64,000 bases of DNA from Axinella damicornis (taxonomy: Eukaryota; Porifera; Demospongiae; Axinellida; Axinellidae): assembly GCA_963931865.1 (NCBI GenBank), contig OZ007517.1:7304676-7368675 (forward strand), read 5' to 3'. Below are positions 56,301 to 64,000 of the stretch, piece after piece. The notes under the pieces were generated by a model. It saw nothing but the letters and a program-made list of their open reading frames with translations, made no database searches and was not told the DNA's origin. Every line of letters starts with the position of its first letter. Within the stretch, counting starts at the first letter, position 1. A program made the position numbers and the translations under genes.

Positions 56301-58221
56301 GACCATAGTGATTGCGCCATAAAGAAACTGAGTAGTTATTTTGTATCCCAGTAGATAGCATTAACAATACAGTTTATATAAGATGCTGATTGGGAATTGG
56401 ACAACAAAATATTTTTGTAGATGTATGATTGGACTCCACTTTATAAGATGATTTTAATTAGTTTAGGTGCACATGCAAACTTGTACAAATCATGTATGTT
56501 GATTCTACTATACACCCACAATATTATTATAAGATGATCTTATTATTAGTTTAGGTGCACAAACTTGTACAATTGTGATTGTTGATTCTACTATAGCTAG
56601 CTCCACATTATTATATCATTTTAATGATTATAGTTGCACAATCGTGTGCATGTATCTAGATTGAAGATGAATTTGACAACTAATGATTTGCTAACTGTAA
56701 GCTATAGTACTTTTACAAACCACTCTTCATTCTGAAACAGCAATTCTAAGATGGAAGAGCATATACCGTCTTGTATTTTTACTGCTCCAGGTGGGAATCT
56801 GTATATATAGCTTCTCGTTCCCATGCAGGCCCCTCCCAGCTTTCCTTCACTTGCAGTATGGTTGAGCTGGGGCGGTGGCCTGGGAATGAGGTTAGGGGAT
56901 CTGAACAATTAGACAAGTGATGCTACTATGATGTCATCCATGGAGAAACTGAAAGTGAAGGTGGATTGCTTTGCTGTTCACTGTTATTGTTATTATATCC
57001 TGTTATTGTTTTTGCATTATTATCTTCTGCTATTGTCGGCTATGATCTCCTGTTATTGTTATTTTCATTGATTATCATTGCCAACATTGCAGCCATCTGT
57101 TTCAGATTAGTCAATCCGCACCAAACTTATTACAATTTTAACAGACCTAATAATATTCACATGAAGTGAAATTCCAGGTCTTTATACCACTTGGTCACTG
57201 CACAGAGAAGCTCAATGACATGGTTGTTCATAAATTGGTTGTGTGGTGTCTGAGTTACGTATGACCTCATATCGATTTCCTGTTTTACCTCAATGACATG
57301 CTTTCTCCAGTTGATTAATATTGCACTATGCAAGCACAGCTGCAAGTGATAACTTATAAGATTTGGTCTACAGTGGCTTGTGCCACTTCTGAATAAATTA
57401 TTCGGTGTAATGCACAACCATGCATCACTTTCCATATTCGGTACACAATCCTACAGTGCACAATCCTGTCAGTCTACTCTGTCAAAGATTGCATGTACCT
57501 CACACTCCTATAATTTTAATAACATCCATCTGGGATAATGTAGTTGAGCTGGTGTTTAATCATTCGGAGGGATCCAATCCTTAATCATGTTACACCTGTG
57601 GAAATACTCTATCGGAAGTGATGTTGCAGGACTCTATATTATACAGGTCACATGACGCTGGTACCTGACCTGATGTTACCTTGAGAGGATGCGTCTGTTT
57701 GTATAAGGCACTGTTTAGATTGCAACTTCTCATAAAGTTGGCGCCTCTTGTTCCTTGCACTGTTATTTTTACCACTGCTGTTGATATTTTGTATTCGAGA
57801 TTGTGTCATCGCTTTCAATGATTCATTATCCTTTCGAGTCAATCTGCATTGCTATATTATGTACCAGTTGGGTTCCATCAGAACACTCTAGTCAATTTGG
57901 TTCTGCCCATGTAGGCAGGTTATCATCCAAACAGAATTGCAGCTATCTTTGTGGCAGAATTTCAGCTTGATGTGAGTGTTTTGAATTGAAGTTTTGTACC
58001 GTGCAAAAACATGTATGGTCAATTGCACAGGGTATAGTATTGCTCATATATGCAGGACAGTTGTGTTGGTTGATCATTGATTGCTAGGGGATTCCGCAAA
58101 ATTGTCCAAGGCTGTTACAGTTCACGCCGTATTTGTACCAACTAATCAATTATTCTACATCTTGAGGATTAATATAGTTATTGACATGTTTCCAATCCTC
58201 TCTCCCTACTAGGTCAGTGCA
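56301..58221 (+). other. Intergenic and 3'/5' untranslated region
   Basis: Between the channel gene and paralogue 1. AT-rich, with two similar TTATAAGATGATTTTAATTA-type stretches (56441, 56529). A hydrophobic frame at 56966-57169 has no ATG start. A CTAG acceptor at 58212 suggests an upstream noncoding exon for paralogue 1. Confidence 0.5.
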
Positions 58222-60453
58222 ATGTATGTGTCTCATCATTCGTTAGTGGTGGTTCATATTGCCATTCTCTGCATGGTAAGTATAGACTATAGAGATGTTA
58301 TGTGAACTCTGATTGGATTTCGGTTTTTGGTTTCTGTGATGCAGATCCAGATTGCTTGAGGAGTTCCTCAGATATGATGGGGTATCACAGTTACAGACAC
58401 CATTTAGCAAAATCCCACCCAATGAGCACATAACGTATTTTCTCACTGGGCCACACACTATGTGTTTTGAAGGAGGTTCAAAGTGCATGCTGTAGTATGA
58501 CCTTGACTATGACTGCAATATTGGCACTGGGCTCAGTGAGGCTATATATATTGCCATTGGCAATACCTTGAATATAACTTCTGTTTAGCTATACCCATGC
58601 AGGTGCTAATAATATAATGTGCTATTCTCTTCCATTGCACCATTTTCTCAACACAGATTGTCTATGCTGCTGCAGCATCTAGTTCCAGTGAAGTCCAAAC
58701 CATCACATATTCGCGCAGCTGTCCCCCGTGGTTTTTGCTACGCAACAATTCAGCAGGAAAGGAGTGTTCTTCTCGCTGTGAGTGCAAAAAAGATTTTGGA
58801 GACATTGTCATCTGTGATGAAAAACTGCAGCAATCCTACCTCGACTTGGGTAACTGCATGACATACAATGACAGCGAACCTAATGTGCAAGAATCTGATG
58901 CCATATCATTCGGCGGCTGTCCTTACGTTTACTACAGCAACATAGTAAACCGCAGATACATAGCTCTACCACGCAACATATCAGATCTGAATGATGTCTT
59001 CTGTGCCCCAGTAAATAGACGTGGACTGCTGTGCAGAGATTGTATCGATGGGTTTGGCCCTTCAGTGGTTACCACTGACTATGCTTGTGCAAACTGTACG
59101 GAGATTCACAGCTGTGGGTGGATGCTATACATCCTATCAGAACTGGTTCCTGCCACTGTCTTCTATTTTGCAATTCTCATACTTCGAATCCGAATAACAT
59201 CTGCGCCAATGAACTGCTTTGTGATGTTCAGCCAACTACTCATAAATGTTTTAAACCACAGTCCATGGTTCATGTCGTCTTTAATGGCAAGCCTAGATGT
59301 AACCTCACGTGCTTTTCTAAAAGTCATTCTCACAGGGTATGGATTCTGGAACCTGGACTTCTTCCGCTATCTCATTCCACCATTCTGTGTGAGCCGAGGC
59401 CTCAAGAACATCCACGTGCTTACCCTCCAGTACGTGTCTGCCTTTTACCCACTATTACTAATTGCACTTACATATGCTTGTGTGGAATTACATGGGCACA
59501 ACTTTAGACCATTTGTCTGGCTATGGAAACCTTTTCACAGATGTTGTGTTAAAGTCAGAAGGAGTTGGAATACAAAAGCATCCATTATTGATGTCTTTGC
59601 CACATTCCTTGTTCTCTCTTACTCTAAGCTTTTGTTTGTGTCAGCCTTCCTTCTAAAAGGGACCGAGATATATAATGCTGATGGTGAGCTTGTGTCAGGC
59701 ACTCCTTATGTGCTAAGAGCAGATGCCACTGTGAAATTTCTAGGCGAGGAACACCTCCCATTTGCCATCATTGCGTATTGTGTCATAAGTTTTACGCTTA
59801 TCCCTCCACTTCTGTTGATTTTCTACCCCTGCAACATCTTCAAGAAGTGTCTCAATCGCTGCAGTGCGAGAAGGTGGCATGCTCTGCACATTTTCGTAGA
59901 AGCTTTTCAAGGATGCTACAAAGACGGAGTCACCGGAGGATGGGATTTAAGGTCAATGTCTGGAGTCTACTTGCTGTTTCGGTTCTTACTCCTCATTGCA
60001 AATTGCAACATTGGGAATAAAATTGGCTGGCTGTTGCGTGCATTGATGTTCCTGAGCTTATCCATACTCGTACTAATTGTGCAGCCCTACAAGAAGACCT
60101 ACATGAATGTAGCGGATGGTTTATTACTTGCTCTACTGGGGTTTCTGACACTAGTGCTTGTCATATTCCAATATTTTCATATAGCAGTTGGATATGCAAC
60201 ATTGCCGCTCATACTTGCGACAACCTGCAGTCTACCACAGCTTGTCCTGCTGCTGAGTGTAACCTACAGACAACTGAAAGGAAAGCAAGTTGTGCAATAT
60301 ATCACAAGGCAGGTTCGCACTTTCATAAAGCGAGTATGCAAACGAAACCGGGCAGAAAACGAACTATCAGAAGCCAATCCACTGCCCCATCGATTGATTG
60401 ATCCTAACCAGTACAACAACAGGCCTGTGGGCACTTATGGCTCAATCAACTAG
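58222..60453 (+). CDS. Secretory-signal, Cys-rich, multi-pass membrane protein (paralogue 1)
   Basis: Two exons, 58222-58275 and 58657-60453 (phase 0 junction), 616 residues. Exon 1 plus the start of exon 2 form a signal peptide (MYVSHHSLVVVHIAILCM, then IVYAAAASS). The ectodomain has paired cysteines (CPPWF, CSSRCECKKDFGD, GGCPY) and a CRDCIDGFGPSV module followed by ACANC. About nine to ten hydrophobic segments follow (LVPATVFYFAILILRI to LPQLVLLLSVTYRQL), then a basic tail and ATYGSIN-like end (VGTYGSIN). The layout resembles uncharacterised multi-TM receptor-like families expanded in sponges and cnidarians, from general knowledge; function unknown. The start was chosen because the paralogue at 62079 has the same exon design. 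Paralogue 2 lies 1.6 kb downstream on the same strand. Confidence 0.85.
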
Positions 60454-60748
60454 AGAGAAGGAACCTCCAACTTCGTTATGTTTGTGTACTGTGATGCTCC
60501 AAATCACATCTAAAGTAACTTCAACTTAGTTGTGGATGCATACATGTATAATAACAGTGTGGTTAAACAGTTCACATCCAGTATCATGATTGTACAACCT
60601 TGTCTCAGTTATTAATAGCTGTGCAATAATAGTAAGTTGGGAACACTTAAGTTTTATGACACATACATTATACATTTTCCTCTCTCCATAAGTGTACCTA
60701 TCATGACTGTATTCTTTCATATGCATTACAGAGGAAGTGGCACCATCA

Positions 60749-60843
60749 ATGCCACTAGTGCAAGTTTATCTGGTTGTTATAAGTTTGTTGGTGAGCACCT
60801 TCTTCATGCTTTCTAACATCTTGTTGGGATGCACTCATCGTTG
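60749..60843 (+). CDS. Possible transmembrane exon or small ORF
   Basis: After an ACAG acceptor, ATG opens MPLVQVYLVVISLLVSTFFM then LSNILLGCTHR, one clear hydrophobic segment, ending at a TG|GTAAAT donor in phase 2. It sits between the two multi-TM genes. No family is recognised and no in-frame partner exon was proven. Confidence 0.25.
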
Positions 60844-61033
60844 GTAAATACATTTTCGTACTGCAACTGCTCAAAATGACCTGGTATCAGGCAGCTAACT
60901 AGTGAGTGTGTGTGTAGCGATGTTATTTGGACACCCACCTATTATGATAAAGGCAGGATACCTAGCCTTATGCGGTGAACGGCCATTAACTCTTTGTGTG
61001 TTTTGACTTCTCATGTTGCTGTAAGAGATTGTC

Positions 61034-61236
61034 TTCATCCTTATAATAATGGTAACATTTGTCCAGTTATCTGTTGTTGTTGTTGTAGTAGCCATTGTTA
61101 TTTTTTACATCCATCAGTGGCATACATTCATACCTTTTATGTTGCTAGTGTTGCTTCTCTTTTCATATCGAGCTCTAGTCATTTTGGCATCCATAGCTAT
61201 TGTTGGACGATTGCAGCTAGCTAGCCAGTGTTGGTG
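61034..61236 (+). CDS. Possible transmembrane exon or small ORF
   Basis: Open frame with two hydrophobic segments (MVTFVQLSVVVVVVAIVIFY and PFMLLVLLLFSYRALVILAS) ending QCW at a TG|GTAAGT donor, phase 2 like the exon at 60749. Joining it to the 62073 exon region gives a stop within about 15 codons. It could therefore be a 5' leader exon, a separate small protein or chance. Confidence 0.25.
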
Positions 61237-61589
61237 GTAAGTGTGTGATGTAACTGATGTATTTTGCATAAAAAGGCCTAATGTCACAGCACTGTGACAT
61301 GTATTATTTATGTGACCAGTCAATGTGATTGTAAAGAAGTACCCGCTATTCATTTATGTGCATATCTGCTTGCTGAAATGCAGTTTGCTCTTTGCATATA
61401 TAATATGACAAGAACAACAAACTTAATGTAGAATGCAATTCTTCACATGTGGGGTAACTTTGCTACACTAATTACATTAACCGGAATTCTGCTGTACAAC
61501 AGCACTGTTCTGAATCAGCTAGTAGGTAGCTATAGCTAGTACCGGACACCACCATTGAGATGGTATGTATATTGGCCAAACATTTTAAC

Positions 61590-61955
61590 CAGGGGCGTAG
61601 CTAGGATTTAGAGACGGAGGAGGCATGGAGTTCTCTGCGCGCGCGAATCGCGAGGCGAAAATTTTTTGAGCTAATTAATTATTCATAAGTTAATACGCAG
61701 TGCGCGCAAACAGTTGCTCTCGAAATGCTACTAATGCTACAGCAATATTCCGGTGCCCTGACTGTCCAGACTTGCAGCACTATCAGCATTAATTAAAGAG
61801 TATACGTCCGCTCATGGTCAGCCTAGCTCCTGTCTCTGTCATCAGATCAAACGCACATCGTACGCGGAGTGTGCGAGACTCCGGACACGCGCGTCATTGT
61901 CCAGAAAAGCGAGGAGGCAACTGCCTCCCTTGCCTCATTGCTAGCTACGCCCTAG
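61590..61955. mobile_element. hAT-type MITE with target duplication
   Basis: CAGGGGCGTAGCTAG at the left and CTAGCTACGCCCTAG at the right, flanked by TTTTAAC direct repeats (61583-61589, 61956-61962). About 366 bp, no gene. Confidence 0.8.
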
Positions 61956-62078
61956 TTTTAACATATGTTGACTTGGAGATGGGGAGTGGGTCATAGTGTG
62001 TCTCTGGTTTATATTAGCTATGTATCAGGCTGGAATTGTGTGGCTTATACCAATTCTCTATCTCTACTATAGGTCATC

Positions 62079-64000
62079 ATGTTCTTGTCACGCTATTGGT
62101 CAGTGGTGGTACTAACAGTACATACTGCCATTCTTCATGAGGTGAGAAGATGTTCTTAAGACTATTGTTCATTCATACAGAGTATTTCTAGTTTTCAAGG
62201 AAGTTCAAAGTTGTTTTTAATAACTTAAATAACTGAAGGGTTGAGAAGAAAAACAAAGTAGGTAGTACATGCTGAATTTTCAAAAGTTTCGCCGCATGCT
62301 CACAGAATACGGCAGGTGCATGCATACATATTTTCAAATGTAATTTATAGCCACTTAATGAGGGTAAGCTGACTTTTTTCAACTATGACCTCTGAACGCA
62401 CTGTTATAGTCGATAGCTACAAAACTCAGCAAAATTCACGGAAATCTCAAGCGTCCATGCTACATGCAACAGTCTTACTATGTTAACGAACAGAATCTTA
62501 TCCTTTGATCTACTGTGTATTTGATTTAGGTTGCTGCTGAGTCCAACGAAGTTCAAACCATCCCAAATGCTGACAGCTGCCCTCCGTGGTTTGTGTACAG
62601 CAACAACTCAGATGGAAAGGGGTGTTCTCCCTGTGAGTGCAAGGAAAATTTCGGAGACATTGTCATCTGTGATGAGAAACTGCAGGTATCCTACCTTCAC
62701 GTGGGTAACTGCATGACATACAACAGCAGTTTTGACGGGCAAGAACCTGATGCCATATCGTTTGGTGCGTGTCCTTATGCTTACTACAACAACATAATAA
62801 ACAATGCATACATAGCTCTACCACATAACGCATCTGAGCTGAACAATGTTTTCTGTGCACCACTAAACAGAGATGGACTGCTGTGCAGGGAGTGTATTGA
62901 TGGGTTTGGCCCTTCAGTCATTGGGGTTGGCTATGCTTGTGCAAACTGCACTGAGAACAACTACGGGTGGATGCTGTACATCTTGTCAGAGTTTGTTCCT
63001 GCAACTGTCTTTTACTTTGCAGTTCTCACACTTCGAATCCGTATTGCATCTGCACCAATGAACTGCTTTGTCATGTTCAGCCAATTAGTGATACTTGTCC
63101 TAAACAACAATTCTGGGTTTCGTGGGGCCTTAATGGCAGAACTGGATGCAACTTCACTCATTGTGTTCAAAGTCATTCTCACAGGATATGGATTCTGGAA
63201 CCTGGACTACTTCCGTTATTTCATTCCACCATTTTGTGTGAGCCGAGGCCACAAGAACATCCATGTCCTTGCCCTCCAATATGTGTCTGCCTTTTACCCA
63301 CTACTGCTCATTACACTGACATATGCTTGTGTTGAATTACATGGTCACAATTTCAGACCAATTGTCTGGCTATGGAAGCCATTTCATCAATGTTGTGTTA
63401 AGGCTAGACGAAGGTGGGAGATAAAAGCATCCATTATCGATGTCTTTGCTACATTTCTTCTTCTTTCTTACTCGAAACTTCTGTTTGTGTCATTGCTTCT
63501 GCTGCAAAGGACAGAGATATACAATGCTGACGGTGAGGGTACTTCATACACTCTACTGGTAGATGCCACTGTGCATTACTTAAGCGCGGAACACCTTCCT
63601 TTTGCCATCATTGCTTTTCTTGTCTTGTTTCTTGTATCTCTCCCTCCACTCCTGCTGATCTTTTACCCATGCAAAATAATTAACAGGTGTCGCTACAAGA
63701 GAAGGTGGCATGCACTGCGCACATTTGTTGAAGCATTTCACGGATGCTACAAAAATGGTGTTACTGGAGGATGGGATTTTCGATCTGGATCCGGAGTCCA
63801 TATGCTCAATCGTTTTGGTGTGGTCATTGCCAATTACTGTAGTGTGAATCCACAAAATGCCTGGCTACTGTGTGCATTGTGGTTTGTGACTTCATCCATA
63901 CTCATACTGATTATGCAGCCCTTCAAGAAAAGTTACATGAGTGTAGCGGATGCTTTACTACTAGCTCTGTTGGGGTTTCTGGCACTTCTAGTTGTCACGT
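62079..64000 (+). CDS. Cys-rich multi-pass membrane protein (paralogue 2, 3' partial)
   Basis: Exons 62079-62141 (21 codons, MFLSRYWSVVVLTVHTAILH plus E) and 62530 to beyond the window. Exon 2 starts VAAESNEVQTI and stays open for 490 codons to the last base. It is closely similar to paralogue 1 throughout: CPPWF, GKGCSPCECKENFGD, LLCRECIDGFGPSV, YGFWNLDYFRYFIPPFC and ASIIDVFATFLLLSYSKLL. N-glycosylation sequons in the ectodomain include NNS, NSS and NAS. The stop codon and last transmembrane helices are outside the window. Confidence 0.85.

Larger units (their letters stand above)
60454..62078 (+). other. Intergenic region between the two paralogues
   Basis: Holds the two possible transmembrane exons and the hAT-type MITE at 61590; otherwise nothing supported. 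Confidence 0.5.

Noticed and set aside
56966..57169. Hydrophobic 67-codon frame
   Set aside because: Starts at TTG, no ATG, AT-rich low-complexity TTATTGTTATT; probably chance.

Overview
This window looks like nuclear DNA of an early-branching animal, most likely a demosponge. It has spliceosomal introns with GTAAGT/YAG borders, abundant small inverted-repeat transposons, an intact BEL/Pao retrotransposon, and LINE and hAT fragments. It also carries a large ankyrin-TRPA channel gene and two tandem genes for Cys-rich multi-pass membrane proteins. The sponge assignment is inference from overall character; no taxon-specific marker is present.

Region 139-56300 (+): I can splice one long gene by hand. 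Thirty-nine exons join in frame into 4,998 nt (1,665 codons plus stop), open at the 5' end. The first 28 exons encode about 25 ankyrin repeats, mostly one repeat per phase-0 exon. Three helical 'block-start' exons (777, 6811, 22984), each followed by a short linker exon, divide the array into blocks. The last 11 exons encode a TRPA-type channel: pre-S1 linker, S1-S6 with pore, TRP-box-like helix, a hendecad-repeat coiled coil and a short C-terminal helix. No stop or start codon separates the blocks and all intron phases match, so one gene is the simplest reading. Tandem genes with unusual splicing cannot be fully excluded.

The introns hold the mobile DNA: minisatellites (4.0-4.9, 9.05-9.3, 9.7, 17.07, 46.75 kb), several MITE families with terminal inverted repeats, and a split hAT element with an inserted retrotransposon fragment (25.6-28.0 kb). 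There is also a LINE fragment (30.4-30.9 kb) and a full-length BEL/Pao element on the minus strand (32059-38291). A tandem duplication of exon plus intron spans 31.5-41.6 kb; one copy received the BEL element and the other a piggyBac-like MITE, at nearly the same spot.

Region 56301-64000 (+): two paralogous genes, 58222-60453 (complete, two exons) and 62079 to beyond the window end. Each has a signal-peptide exon followed by one large exon. This encodes a Cys-rich ectodomain, a CxxC-x-G-x-GPS module and about nine to ten transmembrane segments. No tRNA gene, rRNA gene or CRISPR array was seen; a tRNA-like SINE head with pol III boxes lies at 47680-47764.
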